Positions 42,277-53,338 of a stretch of DNA of 64,000 bases are shown here, piece after piece (position 1 is the first letter of the stretch; every line of letters starts with the position of its first letter). Source of the DNA: Cladochytrium replicatum (lineage: Eukaryota > Chytridiomycota > Chytridiomycetes > Cladochytriales > Cladochytriaceae); contig JAHLKD010000099.1 in NCBI GenBank assembly GCA_025526935.1, forward strand, positions 62,001 through 126,000, given 5' to 3'. Position numbers and translations under genes: made by a program. The notes beneath the pieces are model-generated. The model was not told the DNA's origin, made no database searches, and was given only the letters and a program-made list of their open reading frames with translations.

Positions 42277-42510
42277 TGTAATTGGGACAACTCCCTGCAT
42301 GGACGTATTGATCGGAGATCACAGTATCTGACGAACTACAAAGAAACACCCATATTGTGTGGTGTCTTGAGTGAGCTTCTGTTGATTATCTGCCGTTATA
42401 AATGACCTCCTTGCGAAGGATGAAGGAGAGCTATTTTTATATTTATTTTTTGATTTTAACATCACTTGTCAACGTGGTTTGATTTCAAGCCTCACAAACT
42501 CGACGTGGAA

Positions 42511-42977
42511 ATGGCCGTTCCAACGATCCCGTCCGCCCTTCCCGTGGCCCACCGTCTATACGTCATGCGCCTGTACAGGCGCTCGCTCAAACTGGCCGCA
42601 AGCTGGTACTGGCAGCGCAGCGAGTACTGCGAGAAGGCCATGATCATCCGGTCCATGTTTGACGAGAACAAGAACGTAACGAACCTTCGGCATGCACAGG
42701 AATTGCTCGCTCATACCGAGAACTTGCTCGGAATTTATAACCACTCGGACCCATACATCTGTACGTCGAGCAGAGCATATGTGGATGAGAAAGATATTAT
42801 GAACTGATGAAATTGGGGAAATTTATGTAGCACCGACGGCCCCGGGCGGTTCAAAGTGGGAGCGTAATGTTCCGTTCCCGGAAGAGGTTGGTCCAAGGAG
42901 AACACTTGAAGTGGTTCTTCCTCATCTTGTTATTGCAGCTTGCAAGGAGGGGTGTCACGATTTACGACAAAAACTAA
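42511..42977 (+). CDS. NDUFB9: NADH dehydrogenase 1 beta subcomplex subunit 9 (LYR protein)
   Basis: There are three exons: 42511-42760, 42831-42886 and 42939-42977. Phases agree and the product is about 114 aa, the usual fungal length. The LYR-family signature is HRLYVMRLYRRSLKLAASW (L-Y-R core), followed by the charged helices RSEYCEKAMIIRSMFDENKN and ATQLL-like LRHAQELLAHTE. After intron 1 comes the short NDUFB9-type motif TAPGGSKWERNVPFPEE. It is an accessory subunit of respiratory complex I, matrix-side membrane arm, anchoring an acyl-carrier protein. Its presence shows the organism has conventional complex I. An ATG at 42466 in the same frame adds 15 residues and is less likely. Confidence 0.88.
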
Positions 42978-44251
42978 CGCTCCGTTGGCTGAACTCGGAG
43001 ATGAAGTGGGATTTTTAATGGGCATAGCGGATGGTGATAAGTGACAAAAGAACTACAATACATTTCATGGTGCAGATATTCTGTGGGGTAGAGAAGTGCA
43101 TCCGCAGAGAACCCGATTCAATGGAAGAAGGCGATGCATTTTTGATGTATTCGTGAGCAGTTGAGAGTTCCTCACACTTGCTTGTGTTTTTATCAACAGA
43201 TCCGCTGGTCCAATCACACTGATATCCGTCCGAATATAAGCGTAGCAAGTCAGAAGCATCAATCAAGCCGGCAGACGGTAATATTCCAAATAGAGGTGGT
43301 AGGTTAAGCATTCCTCAAGCCAATTAATATTCGGCGTTGCCAACAGTCACAGCTGGTCTACTGGTCAACTTGGACACTATTAGAGATATCACAGCAGAGG
43401 GATCTCTTGATTTTTGGCATCCAAACTTGTGTAGTCCTCACACCACCCAAAATATGGCACAAGCGCCGGTGTTGTGAACATTACTACGACAAAGATCTCT
43501 GACAATCACTATTTTTGCTGCAGCCCAGTCCGTTCGCTGGATTCTCTCCCACTCTCAAACCCACCTTCAACTGCTATCGACTGTCGCTCTCTTCCCGCAC
43601 GCGACAACTTTTGGCCTCCCGCCACAACACCTAATTCTATTGTCGCCGTTCAACGGCTCGCAAACTCGATCTGCGTCACAGCTGCAGGTAGGCTCGGTTT
43701 CGATTTTTGTGGGGGGACACTTCACAGCTCCGGCAGAACCAACTTTTTGGAGCTGACACATTCTCGTCACCTACTTTATATTATCTTTCAAATAGGTGCG
43801 TTGCTGCACCCAGTCGCTACTTCTCGACCCGCACTACCATTCTATCGCTCGCTCGGTGCCAGATCGAACTCCCGTTAAGGACAACTGACACCAACAACGG
43901 CAATAATCTCCCAGTCATTACACTATCTCGTGCTGCTGTTTCTCGCAGTAATTTCTTAAGCCCTCATTAATTCTTTGGGATTCTGGTCTTTCAGTGAGCT
44001 GCTTGAGCTTTTACCGCTGTGGGCCGATCGTTCTCCGGTAGGTGTCGGGGCTTGATTACTGGAAATGCTGGATGGTTATCTATTTCTATTTATATGGGCA
44101 ACGAACTGATCTTCAGGTTCTTACTTGCCTTTTCTTCTGATTTTTTGCTCTGTTTATACAGGTTGAACCCCGATTTGCCAAAGCTGCATATTCGTCAAGA
44201 TTACTTGGTCAACTGCAAAAGGCCTACCGCCTGTACAAAGTTGACCTCGAA
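42978..44251. other. Intergenic / long 5' region of PP2A-B56
   Basis: An ORF at 43474-43878 has no recognisable motif. The stretch may be the leader and promoter of the phosphatase gene. Nothing else is seen. Confidence 0.4.
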
Positions 44252-46902
44252 ATGAAAGGACTCAAAAACCGAGTGGTAAGTTCCTCTGAGTCTCGCAAAT
44301 TTGTTGCGAGTTTAGAAAGAGTCACTAATCAGAGGTCATCTCACACGTAAGTTGCCTCAGTTGACGAGAAATAAGTCTGTGAACGATACAAACGGCGGAT
44401 CCAAAATTCCTCCAACTTCCAACACAACGCCATCAACTGCCTCGACAAAATCACTGAGTTCGGGCACCTCAACCCCTTCACCTTCAGCTCCGGTGTCCCG
44501 TCCGGACAGCAAATCCGCTTCCGCAAGCTCCGGGACAAACTCTCCAATTCCGAAGGCGAAGGAGTCCCCAACACCGTCGAAACTCGCCCCTAAAAAGGAC
44601 GATATGAATCTAGATGCGCCAGTGCCTCAGCATTCTCCATCTTCGCTTGTGGTACTTTATATCTATCTATGCAATTAGAGAAATTAAGAGCGTTGATCTT
44701 TTCTCTAGAAACCTGGCGGGGAGGTGCCAAAGAGCGGACCACTAAACAGGCTAAAGAATACTCCAAAAGATGCCATTCCAATCAGTAAGACACCAAGGCG
44801 GCAACGTTCTTCACGATTCCATGTCACGGAGCGAGTTGAGCTTGAGAAGTTGGTCAATCTGAAGGGTGAGCCTGATTTCTTTCTAGGCGACAGTGTTCGC
44901 TGACTACTCGATACAGATGTTGGAGCGGGTGAACGTCCAGAGCTTATGATCAAAAAGATACAACAATGTATGGTGATCTTTGACTTCAACGATGCTCTTT
45001 CGGACTTGAAGGGGAAGGAAATCAAGAGGCAGACTTTGACGGAACTGGTGGAGTACATAAGCAATACCCGCGGGGCCATCACAGAGCCCGTGTATCCCGA
45101 GATTGTCAACATGGTGAGTTGAAAAGAAGTGTTTTTGGTCTGCACCTAAATGTCTGGTCAGTTTGCGACCAATCTGTTCCGACCTATTCCTCCTCAAGTA
45201 AACCCAACAGGGGATGCATTTGATCCAGAGGAAGACGAACCGGTTTTGGAACTCGCTTGGCCACATCTGCAGATTGTGTACGAGTTCTTCCTTCGATTCA
45301 TCGAGTCCCCCGATTTCAACACCAACATCGCCAAAAAGTATATCGACCAGCACTTCATATTGCAGGTGCTCAAAGAATTATCAATAACCACAACGATATC
45401 ACTAATTGATGTAAACAGCTTCTTGATCTCTTCGACAGCGAAGATCCTCGTGAGCGTGATTTCTTGAAGACGACGCTTCACAGAATCTATGGAAAATTCT
45501 TAAACCTCCGCGCTTTCATTCGAAGATCTATCAACAACGTGTTCTTCCTTTTTGTATACGAAGTGGAGCGCCACAACGGCATTGCAGAGCTCTTGGAGAT
45601 TCTCGGCAGGTTTGTTCATATATTAATTTCAATAGTTTTTGGACAATTAATCAATGGATTCAGCATCATCAACGGCTTTGCACTTCCGCTGAAGGAGGAA
45701 CACAAGCTCTTCCTCACCCGAGTCCTCCTCCCGTTGCACAAAGCAAAGTCGCTGACGCTCTACCACCCTCAGCTCGCTTACTGCGTTGTCCAGTTCCTTG
45801 AAAAGGATCCGTCGCTAACGGAGGAAGTGATCTGTGGTTTGCTGCGCTATTGGCCCAAAGTTAACTCGCCCAAGGAGGTCATGTTCCTCAACGAGATTGA
45901 GGAAATTCTTGACGTCATCGAACCCCAAGAGTTTGTAAAGATTCAGGTTCCGCTGTTCCAGCAGATCGCCAAATGTGTATCGAGCCCCCACTTCCAGGTA
46001 TGCGATATTTATCCTTAATTGATGCGCCGCTCAAAAAGCGTTGTGTTTTTCCTAGGTTGCAGAGAGGGCACTTTACTATTGGAACAACGATTACATCATC
46101 AACCTCATTGGAGACAATGCCAGCGTTATTCTTCCGATCATGTTCGCATCCCTGTATCGTAATTCCAAGTCTCACTGGAACCGGTTAGTGCGTGATACCT
46201 TTTTAAGCGTCCAAGTCTAATCTTAGACGTGCAGAACTATCCATGGTCTGGTTTACAACGCTCTGAAGCTATTTATGGAGATCAGCCCAAAGCTGTTTGA
46301 TGAATGCACAAACAAGTACAAGCAGACTCGGCAGTTGTAAGTTTCTTTTTTTTTAGTAACTAGATTCCAGAAATTTTAATGGACTGCTGTTCAGGGAGAG
46401 GAAGAAGCAGAAGGAACGAGAGGACGTTTGGAGCAAGATCGACAAAATGGCACAGCAAAACGTATCGAAGGGTGGGTCAGGTCAAGGCGGCGTTCGAGTG
46501 GCAGGTCCAACTGCCGTTCCGCAACCGGCCCTGTTACCAGGTAAACATCTCAAGCAGCTCCGCCTGGAAGGTTGAAAGACTGATATATGTGATATAGTGG
46601 CTACGGCGCAGGAGCCATACGAGCTCTCATCGGAGGAAACACCAAAATCAGAGGCTGCCGAGGAGGACATGTTGACGAACGAGCTCAAGGTAGTTTTTGG
46701 ATCAAAAACTCTGCTTTGAAACAAACTCGATTGATTCTTGGTAAAGCAATTCGAAGACCGTCCAACCCCACAGCGGTTCAGGCGAAAATCGGTCCTTCCT
46801 GTCGACGAGACCGTACTCTCGGAGCTCTCTCGGCATAAATCGTTGGAGGACCTTATTGCGAGCAAGGCGGCGGGGTCGGCACGTGGCGGCAACCAGGACT
46901 GA
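44252..46902 (+). CDS. RTS1: PP2A regulatory subunit B56 (B'/PPP2R5, Rts1-like)
   Basis: There are twelve exons: 44252-44275, 44361-44651, 44709-44865, 44917-45113, 45162-45365, 45419-45609, 45664-45997, 46056-46183, 46235-46336, 46395-46540, 46598-46689 and 46747-46902. The start MKGLKNRV joined to LTRNKS is typical of B56 proteins, followed by a Ser/Thr/Pro-rich region. The HEAT-like core is unmistakable: [91 protein letters not shown] without break across intron 5, [68 protein letters not shown] and [17 protein letters not shown]. It targets PP2A to substrates in cell-cycle and stress signalling. Confidence 0.95.
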
Positions 46903-47972
<1,070 letters not shown>

Positions 47973-49408
47973 TCAAACTTTATTGTTGTGGGACTCAACA
48001 CTTGTATCGCACCTGAAAGCTTCCTGCGCTTTCATACGCTCCTCTCGTCGACGTTCCTCGATGATTCTACGCTGCCTTTCTATCTCGTTGTACTGTGCTT
48101 CACGTTCGTTCCATTCGCGCTTGTCTTCATCGATTTCCTAAGAAGAAGAGTTTCAACAGCAGACCATGTTGTGTTGGATTCGGTTAACAAAATACCTCCT
48201 GCCTTTTCTTGCATATGTCATTCTTTTTCTTCATTTCTGCCATCTTGGCGGCAAGTTCTTTCTCCGTGAGTCGCTTCGGCTAGAGTCGGTCAGATGATGG
48301 TGCGATGCGTGTTCGTTTTGAAGAGCATACTTTGTTCACTTCTTGGTTCCTACTGTACACTCGGTATCCACCGTTTACATCTTGGTTCCTACCGTAGCCT
48401 CGGTGTCCGTTGTTTGCGGTTAGGGTCCGACTGTACATGTGGGATCCGTTGGCGTTGTTATTGTATCCAGAATACTACAGCATACGAGTGGGCAAAAAAA
48501 AAAGTTGATGACTCCTCTTACTTGTCTGGGAGGCTGAAGTATCGTAGAGGAGTGTTCACGGCGACTCGCCGCTTCCACCATAGGTTGCTTTGGCGTTAGT
48601 GTTCAATCGACAGTCATTCAAAGGGAAGTATTTAACCTACTTTGTCCTGATTCCTGCTGTACACTAGCTGTCCGCTTCTCACATCTTGGTTCCTGCGAGA
48701 GCCTTGGGGTCCGGGGTTTGCATCTTGTTTCCTGCTGTACTCTCTGTATCCGTTGTAGTAGTTGTTGTTGTTTCCAGAGAACTGTCACACTCCAAGGTGA
48801 GTGAACGAACGCAATCCGTGGATCACTGGTATTGAACCATACTTGCTTGAGTTGCTGAGCTTTTGGACCCGAGCTTACACTTCGAGTCGATGCGGAGTTG
48901 GCAGGATTCTCTGCGGGCAGACGGTTCTGTTTATCACGCTCTCCCGGAGGAAGCGCCTTGTTCAGAGCCGCAGCTGCTTGGATGTCGCTACGCAACGCCT
49001 TCCAAGCCAACCCAGAACGGTGCGGCCCTCTCTATTTGCAAACAAATCAAAGTTAATATCATATTATTTCACCTTAAAATAGAACTTACGTCGAAATGAT
49101 TGTCCTTCGGGCCAGTGGAGGTGATCGCTTGAGTGGATGTCGTGGGGATTTCGGATGAGACCAGCGGCACTTTCGATTCTTCTTTTACAACATTGGGCTT
49201 CCCTTCTTTGGAGATAATGGGCTTCATATCTTCCTCCAGTTCCTCCAATTCGGTGGTGGTAACGTAATGTTCTTCATAGGACACCTCGGTGACTGTGATT
49301 GAGGTGACCCACACATTGTTCTCAATATCGGTCTGAGTGCCTTTATTCGAGATTAGTGGTGAGAACTTAGAATACGCTTTCTGTTCAGCACTTACTTAGT
49401 TCAGGCAT
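47973..49408 (-). CDS. Hypothetical Tyr/Asn/Arg/Gln-rich protein with duplicated exon and C-terminal coiled coil
   Basis: Read right to left from MPEL at 49408. Exon 2 (49340 to about 49090) begins STQTDIENNVWVTSITVTE and is acidic. Exon 3 (about 49029-48879) has WKALRSDIQAAAALNKALPP. Two alike exons follow: near 48772-48645 (YREYSRKQD, SRRNQDVRSG, VYSRNQDK) and near 48464-48330 (HMYSRTL, GYGRNQDVNGG, VYSRNQEVNK), with a short exon possibly between. The C-terminal exons (48278-48199 and 48139-47973) encode a strongly charged coiled coil (LTEKELAAKMAEMKKKND, then EIERQRRIIEERREE). The low-complexity Y/S/R/N/Q part suggests an RNA-binding or condensate-forming protein. One splice junction (exon 2 to 3) is uncertain. 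Family unknown. Confidence 0.55.
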
Positions 49409-49740
49409 GGCTAGCTTGTATTCGAAGAGATGGACGAAGAAGGGGGACTCGGAGTGCAATCAGGATTGTGCTTGAGGACTGTCATGATTCTTATATATCT
49501 TTAACAGGTCAAATGCTTGGTTCTGTCATTGTGTGATTGGAAGAGCACGGCTTTGTTTGTCGGGAATCAAAACACCGCCGCCCGGACAATAAAAACGAAG
49601 TTCGTGCGAGGCTAAGTAATAAAAGTATGGTGAGGAGGATGAACCCCTTTCTTCGTTCTCGAGAGGCACCTATCGCAAAATCGTCCTGACGTTCGATCAT
49701 TTGACGAAGATCGCTTAACTTAGATAACCTTGCGTATCAA
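49409..49740. other. Intergenic, nothing recognised
   Basis: Promoter side of the preceding gene and 3' side of the TXNL4B-like gene. No motif is seen. Confidence 0.4.
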
Positions 49741-50276
49741 AGCATAATGCGGAACTCGGCTCCTATGGATCGGGCTGTCAACAATGTACTTGTCCGTCCT
49801 CGCACCCACGGAGAATGGTCTCGACGAGGTAATGCAGTCCACAAACGCAGCAATCCATTTCGTGTCATCTGGTGTTTCTGAGAATATTGGAGAGAAAATT
49901 CATACAACGAGAGAGATTTCATTCGTAAGATACCCGCTTCATGTGCCTGCCATTGTTAAAACAACAAGTCGCGGGGATCAATGTGATATCGAAGTAGGTT
50001 GTGTAAACCTCTACATCCCCAACGTCGACTGTATATTTCTGCCATCCTCCGCAGCTGCTCCTTCACCTTTTCCATCATTACATCCAAACTAGTGAGTGTC
50101 ATCGATTCCAAACTGGCCCAACAACACACCACACGATCCTGCTCCATGCACCCGACATCAATGCTCCTCCCGAATTTCAGCACCAAAACCTTGTCTTTCG
50201 TGTTTCTGATTGCCCAGTCACCCTCTCGCTCCGCAACCTTCCAACATTCTCGTGGCGCAGCTCCCGCCGGTTCCAA
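49741..50276 (-). pseudogene. TXNL4B/Dim2-like spliceosomal thioredoxin-fold gene with frameshift
   Basis: Minus-strand pieces match the Dim1/Dim2 (TXNL4A/B) family in order: WAIRNTKDKVLVLKFGRSID and GCMEQDR, an apparent 44-45 nt intron (GTGGTG...ACTAG), KVKEQLRRMAEIY, then in another frame VDVGDVEVYTTYFDIT, IPATCCFNNGRHMK, and after a second probable intron PDDTKWIAAFVDCI and KYIVDSPI. The change of frame between AEIY and VDVG needs a gain or loss of bases; it looks like loss of one GT unit. Family members act in pre-mRNA splicing. The break means this copy is a recent pseudogene or there is a small sequencing error. Its 5' end lies 34 bp from the divergent mL44 start codon. Confidence 0.6.
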
Positions 50277-50310
50277 AGAAAACAGACTCCTTGAAAAACA
50301 GAATCAAATC

Positions 50311-51714
50311 ATGTCGTTTCGCACGAGGGCGCTGCCAACCCTGACCCAACACGCATCCTCCAGACTCCGCCTCGCACGATCTCTCACACACGTACCAAAT
50401 ACCCAACACCTCCTCTCACAGCTCAGAGCGACCTCCAGACCACGAGCGTACATGACCGAGGCCGCGCAAGTCGAAGCGACCGGATCTCGTCGGCCGCTGG
50501 GAAGCACGGTCGAGGACCCGCTGTCATCGAAGGAGTACGTGGCCAAGCTGTCGGCGTTCACGGCGCGCTCGGGGATCGAGCTTGGAAGTGACGGTCCGCT
50601 CGTGGAAGCGCTGACCCACGTTTCGTACAGGCGGACGACGAACAACCAGCGCCTTTCGTATCTCGGTAGGTGCGATGGTTTGCTAAAACAAAAAAAGAAA
50701 AGACAATTGGCAGTGAAGGGAGGTCACGACGAAGTGTTTTAATATTCTTGCATTAACGACAGGTGAGAAAGCGGCAAAGTTATTTGTTACGGAGCAAATC
50801 TTTAGTCGGTACCCAAAGCTTCCTGCCGACGCACTGGAGAGTATCGTGAAGAGCTACACGGAGAGGAGGGTGCTTGCGAACATTGGGAAGGCGCTCGGCG
50901 TGCCTGCAGTCATGTTGTGGCAGGTACGAGCCATACCGAAACCATCCATAAGTTAGGCGTATTCTAATTCCTGGTTCATCCTTGCAAAGAACTCAGGTGC
51001 CGTAAAGCAGGAGGGTCAAAAGGAGGGTGCGATGAACGAGGGCGTTATTTCGGCAAAGGCAACCTTTGCATTGATCGGTGTATTGTACCAGAAGGTTTTT
51101 TTGGGCTGCGGTACTCTTTGCGACTGACGAGGTACTAATAAAGCCGTTGGTGGTTTGCTTCAGTCTCCACTTGCGGCAAGAAAGTTTGTCCACGCACACA
51201 TCTTGTCACGCGATGTGGACGTTGAGACGCACTTGAAGTTGCAGGGCGCAAAGTCGTATCTTCCGTTGATCATGAGGGAGCGGGGGAAGCCAAGACCAGT
51301 GTCGAGGTGATGATGTGGTTGAAATGAGTGCTGGTTGCGACTTTCGACTGATCGGTTGGGTCTGGTTTTCAGACTTATTCGTGAGAGCGGTCGTCTTTCA
51401 ACTTCGCCGGTTTTCCTTGTGGGAATATACAGTGGTGCTGAGAAGATCGGCGAAGGTTAGGAGAGCACAGAATTGTGGAGTGTGTTGCGCGAAAACATAA
51501 TTTTGTTTCTTTTAGGATATGGAAGCTCCCTTTCAGAAGCAGAGTTCAGGGTAAGATAAATGGATTCGATCAGGTGCTTGTAGCTAAACAAGTTATTTTT
51601 CAGGCTGCAAAGAATGCCCTTTCAAAACACTTTATGACGGATTTGAAGAAGGTGGAGCTTCCTTCAGAGCATGATTTTGTGGATGACAGCGATGATGGAT
51701 TACAGCTTCAATAA
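50311..51714 (+). CDS. MRPL44: Mitochondrial large ribosomal subunit protein mL44 (yeast Mrpl3)
   Basis: There are seven exons: 50311-50665, 50763-50923, 50990-51077, 51144-51306, 51373-51455, 51516-51550 and 51604-51714, about 331 aa. The N-terminus is rich in Arg/Ser/Thr with no acids for 40 residues (mitochondrial targeting). An RNase III-like fold follows (ALTHVSYRRTTNNQRLSYLGEKAA, KSYTERRVLANIGKALGV, SAKATFALIAVGGLLQ), then a double-stranded RNA-binding-type domain (SPVFLVGIYSGAEKIGEGYGSS, AAKNALSKHF). The acidic catalytic residues of RNase III are not apparent, as expected for the ribosomal paralogue. Exon 3 ends at a GTGTAT donor chosen for phase. It serves mitochondrial translation. 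Confidence 0.88.
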
Positions 51715-52060
51715 ACGGACTTGTCACCAACTGCAAAAATATCTACCTGTTGGCCCATATCTTTGCCGTTGGTCTGTTCTATCACACTGCAATAATTATT
51801 TGGCAGACCATCTCCTCCCTCTGTTATTCTGGTGTAGTTCGGTTTTCCGGTTACGACTAGTGCTCTTCAACGAGTCAACTTACACCTTCCTTGAGCCGAA
51901 TTTCGTTCTCGTCTTCTATGTTCGGGTTTTGCACCATCCATCGTGGTAAAGTTCACTGGATAGAGTGGCTTCGTTTGGGAGTTGCAAATCCACGTGAGCA
52001 CAGCCACCCGCCAGGCCAGACTCACCCACCGACACCACCCAGCACACCCAGCCAACACCA

Positions 52061-52925
52061 TGGTACGTACGTGGGAAGAGAACGGGATGACACGAGGCGG
52101 GAGAACGGGCGACGGCTGATATCATACGGGGGCGAGAAGGAGTGGAGGGCACGACAGTCGATGGTTGGATGGATGGTTTGATGGATGGATAGGAGATGAC
52201 CTGTGTGTGTGCGTTCTATTCGCTCACGATTTCTTCGTTTGAATCGAACAGCCGCCGAAGCTCGACCCCAACGAAATCAAGATCGGTATGTCACCTTAAT
52301 ATGCCATCGAAATCCGTATTTTGCTCATCAGTTATTCCTTGCGATAGTTGTTCTCCGAACAACGGGTGGTGAAGTTGCTGGTGGTTCGGCTCTTGCGCCC
52401 AAGATTGGTCCTCTCGGTTTGTCGCCAAAGAAGGTTGGTGAAGATATCGCAAAGGCCACCGGCGACTGGAAGGGTCTTCGCGTTACAGTGAAGCTCATCG
52501 TACAAAACCGTCAAGCCCAAATCGAGGTTGTTCCTTCCGCTTCCTCCCTTGTCATCAAGGCCCTCAAGGAGCCTCCCCGCGACAGGAAGAAGGAGAAGAA
52601 CAGTGAGTTGGAAGACTGACTTTGATTTTAAAAAACACCGCTGATTCTACTTTGATTTAGTCAAGCACAGCGGTAACCTCTCCCTCAACGACGTCATTGA
52701 CATCGCACGCAAAATGCGCCCGAAGTCTATGGCTAAGGAGCTGTCGGGTACTGTTCGCGAGATTCTCGGCACTTGCTTCTCCGTTGGCTGCACGGTGGAG
52801 GGGCAATCCCCCCAGGACGTTAGCGAGAAGGTCGCATCCGGGGTGAGCTTTGTTCACTTAGTACAATAAGTGCACAAAACTAAATTTGTTTCATACAAAA
52901 GGAAATCGAGATCCCCGCAAACTAA
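52061..52925 (+). CDS. RPL12: 60S ribosomal protein L12 (uL11)
   Basis: There are five exons: 52061-52063 (only the ATG), 52252-52285, 52348-52602, 52661-52842 and 52902-52925, about 165 aa. The first intron (188 nt) directly follows the start codon. The sequence [108 protein letters not shown] and the end EIEIPAN is clear RPL12. It lies at the base of the ribosomal stalk, binding 28S rRNA at the GTPase centre. Confidence 0.96.
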
Positions 52926-53338
52926 ACGTCCTTTCCGAATCGGCCACAACATCGTTGATCCCGTCTTTCATTATTGTTACCTATTCACATCTTGCGACTT
53001 TAGTGTTGGACATGCCAATTTTGTTGTTGGGATACTTGGATATGGCCTGTTTAGTGTATATGGGTTGCATATGGGCTGGCGACTTGTTTTGTTGTTTGCT
53101 AGTGTGCGCTGTATTACATTCCTCTCCCTTCCTCTCACACATCCTATCCATCGACAGCACATGTCTTCCAAAAAGAGCTTGATACAGTTTCACATCCCAA
53201 AATACTCATGTCATGCTGCAAATCGAAGCTACCCGTTAGTTTGCTAACTTAAGCTGTCACAGACAGACGGTGCGGTGCACCAAAGCCCGATCAAAAAGGA
53301 TGCACACTTCTTTCGAAATGGGAGGTCAATGAGGCAGG
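52926..53338. other. Intergenic between RPL12 and subtilase
   Basis: RPL12 3' region and subtilase promoter. Nothing further is recognised. Confidence 0.5.
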
